Positions 41,038 through 53,300 of a DNA stretch of 64,000 bases are shown here, piece by piece. Within the stretch, counting starts at the first letter, position 1, and each line of letters starts with the position of its first letter. The translations under genes and the position numbers were made by a program. Under the pieces are notes generated by a model, which was not told where the DNA came from, made no database searches, and was given only the letters and a program-made list of their open reading frames with translations. This stretch comes from Streptomyces spinosisporus (GTDB taxonomy: Bacteria; Actinomycetota; Actinomycetes; Streptomycetales; Streptomycetaceae). Location of the stretch: assembly GCF_022698145.1 (NCBI RefSeq), contig NZ_JALDAX010000001.1, positions 124,001 through 188,000 of the forward strand, in the 5' to 3' direction.

Positions 41038-41047
41038 GGGGTTGAGG

Positions 41048-41066
41048 TTATCTCAGATATGAGATG
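41048..41066. promoter_or_regulatory. Palindrome upstream of the HTH-MurA gene
   Basis: ATCTCA-GATA-TGAGAT within TTATCTC-6-GAGAT. It lies directly before the start of the HTH-MurA gene. The same half-sites and spacing recur at 41449-41467 before aconitase. A site for the HTH domain is the simplest explanation. Confidence 0.6.
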
Positions 41067-41101
41067 CGGCCCGTTGGGGGGTCCGTTCGGGTGACGCGCC
41101 G

Positions 41102-41299
41102 TCAACGCCGCCTAGCCGCACGGGTACGCCGCCACCCGAAAGATCCGGGCAAATCCATCGATGTCGTACGACGTCCCGTACTGCTGTGGGTGCGCCGGGG
41201 ACCGTGACCGCCACCGGTGGTGATGGACCAGGAGTGCCGGTTGATGTTCAGGCGGACACCGGGAAGGATCCGGAAACTCTTGCGGAACGTGAGGGGCAT
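41102..41299 (-). CDS. DUF4236 family protein
   Basis: 65 residues: MPLTFRKSFRILPGVRLNIN, then SWSITTGGG and SMDLPGSFGWR. The RKS-x-x-x-x-PG-x-R-x-N opening and the later G-rich strand pattern match DUF4236. GGAAGGAGG lies upstream of ATG 41299. The function is unknown. Confidence 0.75.
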   Translation of the reverse strand: MPLTFRKSFRILPGVRLNINRHSWSITTGGGHGPRRTHSSTGRRTTSMDLPGSFGWRRTRAARRR

Positions 41300-41448
41300 C
41301 GTGCCTCCTTCCGAGGGTTCGGACTTTCGCCTCGGTTACCCCGGTTGGGGGCGGTGATGAGTGTGCACGGCGGAGAGTGGCACTCGGTGTGCAGTGGCGC
41401 ACGCCGCAGTGGGGCCGGGCATGACCATCCCGCCCCCATGTACTAGAG

Positions 41449-41467
41449 TTATCTCGACATCGAGATA
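41449..41467. promoter_or_regulatory. Palindrome in the aconitase promoter
   Basis: TATCTCGA-CA-TCGAGATA, an 8-bp perfect inverted repeat, preceded by T to give TTATCTC-6-GAGAT as at 41048. It overlaps TAGAGT, a possible -10 box, so it would act as a repressor site. Confidence 0.6.
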
Positions 41468-41499
41468 TCTGCCGAGGAGCACCGCAGCCGCCACAGCAG

Positions 41500-44341
<2,842 letters not shown>

Positions 44342-44360
44342 GCGGCACCGCAGGGCAGTT

Positions 44361-44400
44361 GAGGGCCGCGTTCTCCGGTTCGCCGGGGAACGCGGCCCTC
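44361..44400 (+). terminator. Aconitase terminator
   Basis: An 18-bp stem (one G-T wobble) closed by a TTCG tetraloop: GAGGGCCGCGTTCTCCGG and its partner at 44383-44400. It starts 20 bp after the aconitase stop. Confidence 0.9.
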
Positions 44401-44479
44401 GTCGTACCCACTCCGGGTCCGCGTTCTCCCGAGCCCCCGCGCCGATTGGCCGCAGTCGTGCCGGGTAGGTGCCGTTCGT

Positions 44480-45607
44480 GTGCGTGTGACGCGTCAGGCG
44501 CGTGGGAGCCGACGAGATGCGGGGGCGGCAGTGGCGTACGGGACCGGGCGGGCGGTGCAGGAGGCCGAGCAGAGGGTGGCGGAGTTCCGCTCACTGGCCA
44601 GAACGGATCCCGGCACGTACGAGCCCGAACTCGCCCTGGCGCTCTACGCCCTGTGCCAGGAGCTGAGGGACACTCAAGCGTTTGTCACCGCCGCGTTCTT
44701 GGAGCGCTGCGACGAGGCCATCGCCCTGCACCGGCGGCTGCTCGGCACGAACCCGGCCTCCTATCCGCAGCTCGGCATCCTGCTCGGCTGGCGGGGCTTC
44801 GCCGAGTACCGGCGCGGCGGACACCAGCAGGCCGTGGCCTTCCTGGAGGAGAGCGTCAGCCTGCTGAGGGTGGTGGTCCGGCGGATCCCCGGCGGAAAGT
44901 TCGACCGCCAACTGCCCAGGGCCCTCGCCCTCTTGGCCTACGCGCTGCAGGAGGTCCAGGACCATGCGGCCGCGCTCAGCGCGGCCAGGGAATGCGTCTC
45001 CATGTGGCGTGAGCTCGACAGCGAGCCGCCGTACGACGTCGACGGCGGACTCGTGGGCGCACTCCACACCCTGTGCCAGGCCCTCCAGGGAGCCGGACGT
45101 CAGCGGGAAACGCTGGGGCCCGCCGAGGAGTCCGTGGCCATCAGCCGGGTTCGCCTCGCGGCGAACCCGGGCCTGGACGAGGAGCGGCTGCTCGCCAACG
45201 GGCTGGACCTCCAGGTCGCGGCGCTCGTCGCACACGAGCGGTGGGAGGAGGCGCGGGCCCCGGCCGTGGAGGCCGTACGGCTGTATGCCCACGTGCACCG
45301 CAGGGGCGACCACAGGGGCAGCGTCAATTACGCCTCGGCCAGGGTCAATTACGCCATCCTGCTGCACCGCGCCGGGCAGATCTCCGACGCCAAGTACGAG
45401 GCGTCCATGGCCGGCATGGAACTGCTGCGCCGCGCCCGCGACGCGTCGGACCCCGCCGGAGCGGCGCGGGTCGCGAGCCAACTCGCCGGGCTCATGAACG
45501 ATCTGGGCATGAAGCGCAGGTCCGCGAACTTCGTCGCGAAGATGAACGCCCGGCTCCAGCTACGCCCCCGAGGACGGTGGCGGCTCTTCTCGAACGGCCG
45601 GGCCTGA
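44480..45607 (+). CDS. Tetratricopeptide-repeat protein
   Basis: 375 residues, almost entirely helical repeats of about 40-50 residues (for example YPQLGILLGWRGFAEYRRGGHQQAVAFLEESVSLL, and LARALLAYALQEVQDHAAALSAARECVSMW-like units). Such actinobacterial TPR proteins serve as scaffolds or regulators. The start is uncertain: GTG 44480, 44486 or 44531 are all possible and none has a clear ribosome site. It converges with the TPR-CHAT gene (44 bp between stops). A functional link is inferred only from position and the shared repeat type. Confidence 0.7.
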   Translation: MRVTRQARGSRRDAGAAVAYGTGRAVQEAEQRVAEFRSLARTDPGTYEPELALALYALCQELRDTQAFVTAAFLERCDEAIALHRRLLGTNPASYPQLGILLGWRGFAEYRRGGHQQAVAFLEESVSLLRVVVRRIPGGKFDRQLPRALALLAYALQEVQDHAAALSAARECVSMWRELDSEPPYDVDGGLVGALHTLCQALQGAGRQRETLGPAEESVAISRVRLAANPGLDEERLLANGLDLQVAALVAHERWEEARAPAVEAVRLYAHVHRRGDHRGSVNYASARVNYAILLHRAGQISDAKYEASMAGMELLRRARDASDPAGAARVASQLAGLMNDLGMKRRSANFVAKMNARLQLRPRGRWRLFSNGRA

Positions 45608-45650
45608 GCGCTTCACGAACGGCCGGACACCAACCCGGCCATGGAACGGC

Positions 45651-48600
45651 TCAGGGACCGCTGTGGACGAACGGCGCCCACAGGTCGGGGGCGTCGGGGA
45701 ACCGGTCGCGCAGCCGTCGGGTCACCTCGTGCAGGGCGTTCGCGGCGCCGTCCGCCGTCGGGGAGTCACCGAGCAGGCGGTAGAAGCGGCGGGCCGCCAT
45801 GGCCGCGACCGTGTCGTTGACCGACCACAGCGTGGCGACGACATGACGGTACCCGGCGAGCTGGAAGGCGGACGCCAGATGGATCGCCTCGTCGGCCTGG
45901 TAGACGCTGCCCTGCCCGGTCGAACACGCCGACAGATAGGCCAGTTCACCGGAGCGCAGCCGCAGCCTGCTGATCTCCGGGACGGGCAGCCGGGTGTCGT
46001 GCAGATGCAGCGTGTTGCGCGACGGCTTGACCGGGTGACCGCTCGCATGGCACGCGAAGTGCGCCCAACTGGCCCGGGGCAGCGCGTCCAGCACGGCGGC
46101 CGCCGTGGCGTCGGCGTCGGACAGCGCGACGGCGTCGGGACGGCCGGCGAGCAGCCGCGCCGCTTCGGCCGCGGTGCCGGTCAGGTCGGGCATGCCCGGG
46201 GTGTGCCGCATGGTGACGGCCAGTTGGGTGCGGGTCTCGGCGACCGGCCGCTGCCGGGCGTGCAGCAGCGCCCGGACCGTGGGGGCGTACGAACTGACGA
46301 CGTGGTCGAGGGCCGACGGGCCCCCGCGCCGGCCGGCCGCGTGCAGCGGCAACAGGGCGAGGGGGCCGGTGGGTACCCACCACACCCTCGGCAGCGGCTC
46401 ACCGGGGACGGACGGGCCGAGCCGGCCCAGCGCGGCCAGCACCGGTTCGACGGTCGTCTCCCACAGCCACTCCAGCAGCTCGGGCGTGGCCCCGCCGGAC
46501 CCCAGATAGGTCATCTTCCGGCCCTCGTGGCCGGGTACGGGTTCAAGCCCGGCCAGGGCGTGGGCGTGGGCCTGGGCGTCCTCGGCGGTCAGGCCGGGCA
46601 GCGGCACCCGGTCCAGCGAGTCGGGCCGTATCAGAACCGCGTCCCCGCCGAGCGAGCTCACGTTGACGAGCACCACGCAACCGTCCGCGGCGGCTCGCCG
46701 CAGGTCGGCGGCGCGGGGCGGGGCCAGAAAGCCGGCGAGACCGGGCAGTTCACGGATGCGGCGCAGCAGGTCGTTCCACCGGTCGGCGGTGTCGAGCGGT
46801 GAGCGCCGCAGGGCGGCCGTGCCCGTCAGGTCGTGGACGCGGTTGTACGACCGCCGGTCCGCCTCCGCCCGGAGCTGTTCGAACTCGGCGGCCAACTCCG
46901 GTGCGGCTGCCGCGAGTTCGGCGATGTCACCGCGGGCGTCCAGGCGCTGGGAGAGCAGGATGCCACGGCCCAGTTCGGCCAGTTCGACCGCGCCCGACAC
47001 ATCGCCGAGGGCGAGATGGGCGGCGGTTGCCTCGCCGATCAGCCCCTGGCTGCCGACGAGGACCTCCTCCTGGTCGGACCACGCCATCCCCTGCACGGCG
47101 CACTCCGGCAGCGCCTCCACCGCCGAGCGGAACACCCGTGCGGCCTCGGGGAGTCGGCCGGTGCTCAGTGCCAGCAGCGCGATGTTCAGCTGCCCGGTGG
47201 CCCGGGACACCGGCGTCGCGGTCGCGGCGGCCCTGGAGGCGGCCTCGACGAGCCGGGACACCGCGTCCGCCGGGATGCCCGCGCCGCCGGCCCGTTCGTG
47301 CCGTTCCCGGTAGGCGACCGCGAGGTTGTTGAGCAGGTCCAGCCGCGCGGGCGCGTGCGTGCCGCCGGAGGCGGCCACCGACCACTCGATGAGGCTCACC
47401 GCCTCGTCGAGGTCCGTCGCCGGCCCCGTGCCGCGCTGGTGGCGGTGGAACAGCGCCCCGGCGAGCGCGGCGGCGGTGCGCGGCCGGTCCGGGTCGTCGG
47501 ACGCGGTCCCGTCGAGCGCCTTCCGGCTGTAGTCGATGCTCGCTTCCAGGTCGGCGGGGTCGTGGTCGGCCCCGAAGCGCTCCAGGAGATGCCCGGCGAG
47601 GTTGGACCGGAACAGCGCCTGCTGCGCGGGGCCGAGAGGGCTGCAGGCGAGCGCCTGCTCGCCGAGTTCGACGGCGGTGTCGAGATCGTCGCGTTCCCGG
47701 CTGCGGGCGAACTGCGCCGCGTACGCACTGGCCAGGCTGTCCAGCCGGGACGCGCGCTCGACATGGTCGTCGCCCAGCGACCGCACCGCCCTGTGGCCGA
47801 GGTCGATGGCGTGGTCCAGGTCGGCTTGGGCGCCGAAGTGCTCGTAGCGGTACCGATGGGCGACCGAGAGGGTGCCGAGGCAGACGCTGCGCTGCTCTGG
47901 GCTCAACCCCGGGTCGGCCAGGGCCTCTTCGCCGGCTTCGATGCACCGGTTGAGATCGCGGGGTTCACCGGTGAGCCGGTAGCGCCTGGCCAGGGTGGAG
48001 GCGAGGTTGGTCAGCGCGATGCCGCGGTGGTCGGCCGGGGCGAGGGCCAGCGCCTGCTCCGACAGGTCGATGTCGGCATCGAGATCACCGGGTTCTCCCC
48101 ACCGGGCGAAGCGGAGGCCGTGCGCCGCGGCCAGCTGGCCGAGGATCTGCGGACGGTCCGGATGCCCCGGGCCGGTTGCCGCGAGCGCCGCACGTCCCCG
48201 CTCCACGGCGGTGTCCAGGTCCGCCCGGTCGCCGGTCAGGCGGTGCCGCTCCGTGTGGTCGACGCAGAGGTTGGCCAGCAGCCGGGCCTTGTCCGGATCC
48301 CGGGGGCCGAGCAGGGTCGAGGCCTCCTCGCCGTGGGCGATGCAGGCGTCGAGATCGGCGGCATCACCCCGGGTGCTGAACCTGCGTTGGTAGGACTCGG
48401 CGGTCAGCCGCAGTATCAGGGGCCGTGACGGATCACCGGCCTCCGTCGCCGCGAGGACGCGCTCCGCGTTCCGGATCGACGCGTCCGCGTCCTCGGGCGC
48501 TCCGTAAAGGTCGAACAGCTGCTGGTGGACGGCGGTGAGGTCGATCAGCAGGTTCCTGCGGTGGTCCGGTTCGGCGATGGGCAGCGCCAGCGCGCGCTCG

Positions 48601-49307
48601 CAGCTGTCGGCCGCACGGTCGAGATCCTCGCGGTCCCCGCTCTCGGCGAACCGGTCCCGGTAGGCGATCTCGAGATGGCCCAGCACGGTCGCGCGGTCCC
48701 AGGCCGGCGTCGGCTCGGCGGTCAGCGCGCGCTCGTACCACTCGATCGCCGCGTCACGGGCGTCCGCGCCGCCGACGGCGTGGTAGCGGCGGTGGAAGGC
48801 GAGCCCGAGCCCGAACAGTGCCTCGGTGTGCTGCTTCCCGCCCGGTTCGGCGAGTTCCAGGCCCTCCCTCGACCACGCGACCGCCGCGTCCAGGTCGGCG
48901 AGGTCACCGGCCTCCGCGAACCGCGCGCGACAGCACTCCGCCAACTTGTTCAGGAGCAAGGGGCGTTGGGGGTCGTCCCGGGGCACGGCGGCCAGGGCCC
49001 GCTCTTCGCACTCCACGGCGGCGTCCAGATCGCCGCGCCGTCCGGTCATTTGGAACAGGAAGCGAAGCCCGTCGCCCGCCGCGCCGAGACACAGGCCGCG
49101 GTACGGGTAGTCCGCCGGCGCCCGCTGCAAGGTGCTCAGCAGCGCGTCGACCGCCGATCGCAGGGCGGCCGGGTCGTCGGATGCCGACGCACCGTTCACG
49201 GCCGTGACCGACTCGGCGAGCACATCCCGGATGTCGCGGGTGTCACCGTCCGGGACGGGCGGTGACCCGGTCGTCCCGTCCGTCCCCCGACTTCTCCTCC
49301 ACCGCAT
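45651..49307 (-). CDS. TPR-repeat CHAT-domain protease-like protein
   Basis: 1218 residues. Residues about 40-720 are tandem TPR-like repeats of about 45-50 residues with recurring GDxxDLDxAI and P-x-R-x-x-L-x-N-L-A motifs. A spacer with an EFEQLRAEADRRSYN coiled region follows. The C-terminal 300 residues are a CHAT (caspase HetF-associated with TPRs) domain, with catalytic-type His1087 in HFACHASG and Cys1128 in LSACSTGQG. CHAT proteins are caspase-like proteases found in cell death, CRISPR-associated and gasdermin-activating systems. It is divergent from a 213-residue protein at 49405. The substrate is unknown. Confidence 0.88.
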   Translation of the reverse strand: MRWRRSRGTDGTTGSPPVPDGDTRDIRDVLAESVTAVNGASASDDPAALRSAVDALLSTLQRAPADYPYRGLCLGAAGDGLRFLFQMTGRRGDLDAAVECEERALAAVPRDDPQRPLLLNKLAECCRARFAEAGDLADLDAAVAWSREGLELAEPGGKQHTEALFGLGLAFHRRYHAVGGADARDAAIEWYERALTAEPTPAWDRATVLGHLEIAYRDRFAESGDREDLDRAADSCERALALPIAEPDHRRNLLIDLTAVHQQLFDLYGAPEDADASIRNAERVLAATEAGDPSRPLILRLTAESYQRRFSTRGDAADLDACIAHGEEASTLLGPRDPDKARLLANLCVDHTERHRLTGDRADLDTAVERGRAALAATGPGHPDRPQILGQLAAAHGLRFARWGEPGDLDADIDLSEQALALAPADHRGIALTNLASTLARRYRLTGEPRDLNRCIEAGEEALADPGLSPEQRSVCLGTLSVAHRYRYEHFGAQADLDHAIDLGHRAVRSLGDDHVERASRLDSLASAYAAQFARSRERDDLDTAVELGEQALACSPLGPAQQALFRSNLAGHLLERFGADHDPADLEASIDYSRKALDGTASDDPDRPRTAAALAGALFHRHQRGTGPATDLDEAVSLIEWSVAASGGTHAPARLDLLNNLAVAYRERHERAGGAGIPADAVSRLVEAASRAAATATPVSRATGQLNIALLALSTGRLPEAARVFRSAVEALPECAVQGMAWSDQEEVLVGSQGLIGEATAAHLALGDVSGAVELAELGRGILLSQRLDARGDIAELAAAAPELAAEFEQLRAEADRRSYNRVHDLTGTAALRRSPLDTADRWNDLLRRIRELPGLAGFLAPPRAADLRRAAADGCVVLVNVSSLGGDAVLIRPDSLDRVPLPGLTAEDAQAHAHALAGLEPVPGHEGRKMTYLGSGGATPELLEWLWETTVEPVLAALGRLGPSVPGEPLPRVWWVPTGPLALLPLHAAGRRGGPSALDHVVSSYAPTVRALLHARQRPVAETRTQLAVTMRHTPGMPDLTGTAAEAARLLAGRPDAVALSDADATAAAVLDALPRASWAHFACHASGHPVKPSRNTLHLHDTRLPVPEISRLRLRSGELAYLSACSTGQGSVYQADEAIHLASAFQLAGYRHVVATLWSVNDTVAAMAARRFYRLLGDSPTADGAANALHEVTRRLRDRFPDAPDLWAPFVHSGP

Positions 49308-49404
49308 CTCTTCACGCTACCGGCGGTTGGCGGTTCGCCACAGGCCACCTCGGATCGCATCCGATCCCGCACCCGCGGCGAAGCCGCGATCTAGAGTGCG
49401 TGGC

Positions 49405-50046
49405 ATGGCCAACGAAGAACGACTGCCCCACTGGCGGGCCGAGTTGATCGCGAGCCTGGAACAGCTCGGTGCCCTGGGGGCGGAACTGCGGGACGACGGG
49501 CCGGAGTTCGAGGCGGACGCGCTCGCCGAGGCGGACGAACTGCTGAGGCGGGCCTCTCGTGCGGTCGAGGAACTGTCGGCCCGGTACCCGCGGTTGGACG
49601 CGGACGAGCTCCGTACGTCCCCTGCGCGCGGCATCGACACGCTGAGCGTGGTCTACACCGTCGGGATCACCACCCTCGTGCTGCCGTTCGTGCAGACGCT
49701 GGCCCAGCGCGCCGGTGAGGACGCCTACCGGGCCCTGTGCCGGATCATCGGCCGGCACGGCCGCTCGTCGCGGCGGAACGCCGAGCCCGGCCGTGTCGTC
49801 CTCGGCGACCGGGAGACCGACGTGCGCGTCGCCATCGACTCCCGCGTCGACGCAGCGGCCCTCGCCGCGCTCCAGCAGGTCGACTTCGCCGACGAGTCGC
49901 TCCAGGAGGCCACACTCCGCTGGAACCCGGACCGCTCCGCCTGGGAGACCGAGCCGGGACGCGCCCGGGTCAGCCTGTGGCTCCCGGGCGACCCGCTGGA
50001 CGAGGACTGGGACAGGAACAGGGACGGAACGGCCACGTCCGGCTGA
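49405..50046 (+). CDS. Uncharacterised protein with central hydrophobic segment, divergent partner of the CHAT gene
   Basis: 213 residues. An acidic helical N-terminal part (ASLEQLGALGAELRDDG, EADELLRRASRAVEEL) is followed by a hydrophobic stretch SVVYTVGITTLVLPFVQTL at about 76-94, then a basic segment (CRIIGRHGRSSRRN) and a C-terminal beta-rich part. CTAGAGT lies about 10-16 bases before the ATG at 49405, suggesting a leaderless mRNA. No family is recognised. The arrangement next to a TPR-CHAT protease suggests a substrate, regulator or membrane effector, which is inference. Confidence 0.65.
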   Translation: MANEERLPHWRAELIASLEQLGALGAELRDDGPEFEADALAEADELLRRASRAVEELSARYPRLDADELRTSPARGIDTLSVVYTVGITTLVLPFVQTLAQRAGEDAYRALCRIIGRHGRSSRRNAEPGRVVLGDRETDVRVAIDSRVDAAALAALQQVDFADESLQEATLRWNPDRSAWETEPGRARVSLWLPGDPLDEDWDRNRDGTATSG

Positions 50047-50161
50047 CGCCTCCGCTCAGGGCGGACCCGGTGGGGTGTGTCGGGCCACCGGGTCCGCGAG
50101 CCGGGCAGGCCGGGGGAGTACCTGGTCCGGATGGTGCTGGCTTGTGGCGACGCAGTGCTGC

Positions 50162-50173
50162 GACAACGTTGTC
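50162..50173. promoter_or_regulatory. LacI-type operator, copy 1
   Basis: Perfect 12-bp palindrome GACAACGTTGTC upstream of the first GH92 gene. The identical sequence lies before the second GH92 gene at 57537. Central CG palindromes of this kind are typical of LacI-family regulators. Confidence 0.7.
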
Positions 50174-50206
50174 TGATAGTCTGTATGCAACCTTACCGCT
50201 TGAACG

Positions 50207-50218
50207 GACAACGATGTC
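50207..50218. promoter_or_regulatory. LacI-type operator, copy 2
   Basis: GACAACGATGTC, one base different from the perfect palindrome at 50162 and 45 bp downstream of it. Two sites on one promoter suggest cooperative binding or looping. Confidence 0.6.
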
Positions 50219-50371
50219 AAGACAGTTGGCGGCCGAACCCGTCCGGGCGCCTTCCGCGCGAGCCCCCGCGCCCCCACGCGCTCTTCCGTGGTACGCGTGG
50301 CGCACGCTACTGTCCCTGCGGCTTGTGCGACCTGTGGTGCGCGACCCGTCCGAAGGAGGAGGGGCCGCCCC

Positions 50372-53300
50372 ATGCGTTTCCGTCCTACGTCCCTGCTGCT
50401 GGCCGCGGTACTCGCGGTCGGCGGCGCCACCCCCGCCCTCGCGGCGACGACCTCACCACCGGACCTGGTCAAGGACCCGGCCGCGTACGTCGATCCGCTC
50501 ATCGGCACCCGGAACGGCGGCAACGTCTTCCCGGGCGCCGTCACGCCCTTCGGCATGCTCTCGTGGAGCCCGGAGAACACCAGGGGCGACGCGACCAGAA
50601 CCGCCGCGCCCGGCGGCTACCAGTACGACGCCACCCGCATCCGCGGCTTCAGCCTCACCCATATGTCCGGCACCGGCTGTGCGGGCGGCAGCGGCGACAT
50701 CCCGTTCTTCCCTTACGCCGGCGAGGTCACCTCCTCGCCCGCGAGCGACACCAAGGACGCCGTCTACGCCTCCGGCTTCAGCCACGACGACGAGACCACG
50801 GAGCCCGGCCACTACAAGGTGCGGCTCGCGTCCGGCGTGACCGCGGACCTCGCGGCGACGGCCCGGACCGGCTCGGGCCGCTTCACCTTCCCGGCCGACA
50901 AGCCCGCCTCCCTGCTCATCCGCACCGCCAACTCCGAAGTGGGCTCCAGCGCTTCGGACGTACACATCGACCCGAAGACCCGTACTGTCTCCGGCTCGGT
51001 CACCTCCGGCAACTTCTGCGGCTACCTCGACCCGGAGGGCCAACGCGCCTACTACACCCTCCACTTCACCGCCCGCTTCGACCGCGCCTTCAAGGCGACC
51101 GGCACCTGGCAGGACGACAAGCTCAGCCCCGGCTCGACCGAGGCGAGCGGCGGCACCGGCGGCTTCTCCAATGGCGGACAGCCCGTCGCGGGCAAGGGCG
51201 CCGGCGGCTACGTCGAGTTCGAGCCCGGCTCAGGACCCGTGAACGTCAAGGTCGGCATCTCCTACGTCAGCCAGGCGGGCGCCGCCGCCAACCTCGCCGC
51301 CGAGAACCCGCCGCACCGCTCCTTCGACGCGGTACGCGATGCCGCCCACCGCGCCTGGCGCGAACGCCTCGGCGCCATCCGGGTCGGCGGCGGCACCGAC
51401 GCCGAGCGCACCACCTTCTACACGGCGCTCTACCACGCGATGATGCACCCCAACGTCATCAGCGACGTCGACCGCCGATACAGCGGCAGCGACGGCAAGG
51501 TGCACCGGGTCGCGCGCGGACACCAGGCGCAGTACGGCACCTTCTCCGGCTGGGACGTCTACCGCGACCAGGTGCAGCTACTGACCCTCCTCAGCCCGCG
51601 CACGGGCTCCGACGTCGCGCAGTCGCTGTACGAACTGGCCCGGCAGAACGGCGGGGTGTGGGACCGCTGGCTGCACGGCGCGAGCGGCACGCACGTCATG
51701 AACGGCGACCCCTCGCCGACCGCCCTGGCCGGCATCCGCGCCTTCGGCGGCACGGACTTCGACCTGGACGGCGCGCTGGACTCGCTCGTCAAGGCGGCCA
51801 CCGTCCCCACCGAGCAGGACCTCTCCTCCGCCGGCAAGCCGGTGCTCTCCGTCGGTCAACGGCCCTCGCTCGACAAGTACTTGAAGCTGCACTACATGCC
51901 GTCCGTGTCGAACGCCTGGGGCGGCGCCGCCGAGACGCTGGAGATGTCCGGGGCCGACTTCGCCCTCTCCCAGCTCGCCACGGCCGCGGGGGAGAAGAAG
52001 ACGGCAGCCACCTTCGCGAAGCGTTCCCAGTGGTGGCAGAACAACTTCAACATCGCGGCCGACCCCAGCGGCGGCTACATCGCCAACCGCAAGGCCGACG
52101 GCAGCTGGGTCACCGGCTTCACCCCGTCGACCGGCAACGGCTTCGTCGAGGGCACGGCCGCCCAGTACACCTGGATGGTGCAGCACAACCCGGCCGGCCT
52201 GTTCGCCGCGATGGGCGGCAAGGACCAGGCCATGGCGCGCCTCGACTCCTTCTTCCACGACAGCGACGGCAGCTGGGCGTTCACCGGCAGCGGCGGCGAC
52301 AAGTCCGAGCTGGACAACGAGCCGTCGATCAACGTGCCCTACCTGTACGACTACGCGGGGGCGCCCTACAAGACCCAGGAGACCGTCCGGGCCGCGATGA
52401 AGCAGCTCTGGACGACACAGCCGGAGGGCATCCCCGGCAACGACGACCTCGGCGCCATGTCCTCCTGGTACGTCTTCTCCGCCATGGGCATGTACCCCCA
52501 GGTGCCGTCCCGGGCCGAACTCGCCCTCGCCTCACCGCTGTTCCCGCGCATCGAGATCGACCGCCCGCACGGCGGCGACATCTCCGTCCGCGCCGACGGG
52601 GCGGCGGCCGACGCGCCGTACATCCACTCCCTGAAGGTCAACGGCCGTACCAGCGACCGCTCCTGGCTGCCCGCCTCCTTCGTGCGCGACGGCGGCAGGC
52701 TCGACTACACGCTCTCCGCGACGCCCGACAAGGACTGGGGCAGCGACCCCGCCGACGCACCGCCCTCCTTCCGTGACGGCGAGCAGCCGTACCAGATCGG
52801 CGTCGGCCCCACCGCGGCGACGATCGCACCCGGCGACAGCACGAAGGTCGGCATCCGTGCCCTGTCGATGAACGGCGGCAGCGGGCCCGAGGTGAGGTTC
52901 GAGGTCGACGTGCCCGAGGGGCTCACCGCCACGCCGGCCGAGGGCACCGTCACCGGCGGCACCCAGGAGATCACCCTCTCCGCCGCCGAGGACGTCAAGC
53001 AGGGCTTCTACGACGCCGAGGTCACGGTGACCTCGGGCGACACGTCGTACGAACAGCCCGTGGCCCTGACCGTGGCCGCTCCCGGCACGCTTCTCGCCGC
53101 CTACAACAACACCGGTGTCTCGGACGACGAGGGTGACCACGACGAGGCCGACTACGACGGCGGCGGCTGGAGCTACTCCCGCCAGGCCCTCGCGGCGGCC
53201 GGTCTCACGCCGGGCGGGCAGGGCACGGTCGACGGGCTGACGTTCACTTGGCCCGACTCGCCGAGCGCGCGCCCGGACAATGTCTCGGCGGCCGGGCAGA

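Larger units (their letters stand above)
50047..50371. promoter_or_regulatory. Control region of the first GH92 gene
   Basis: 325 bp without a gene. It contains two GACAACGTTGTC-type operators (50162 and 50207), possible promoter sequences between them, and GAAGGAGGA before the ATG at 50372. The rest shows nothing notable. Confidence 0.7.

Noticed and set aside
38317..41094. 925-codon frame opposite boxC and the HTH-MurA gene
   Set aside because: It crosses two unrelated genes and a terminator and has no recognisable domain.
49405..50046. Bacterial gasdermin as identity of the CHAT partner
   Set aside because: The protein lacks the short N-terminal cysteine and has no recognisable gasdermin pattern; only the genomic position is suggestive.
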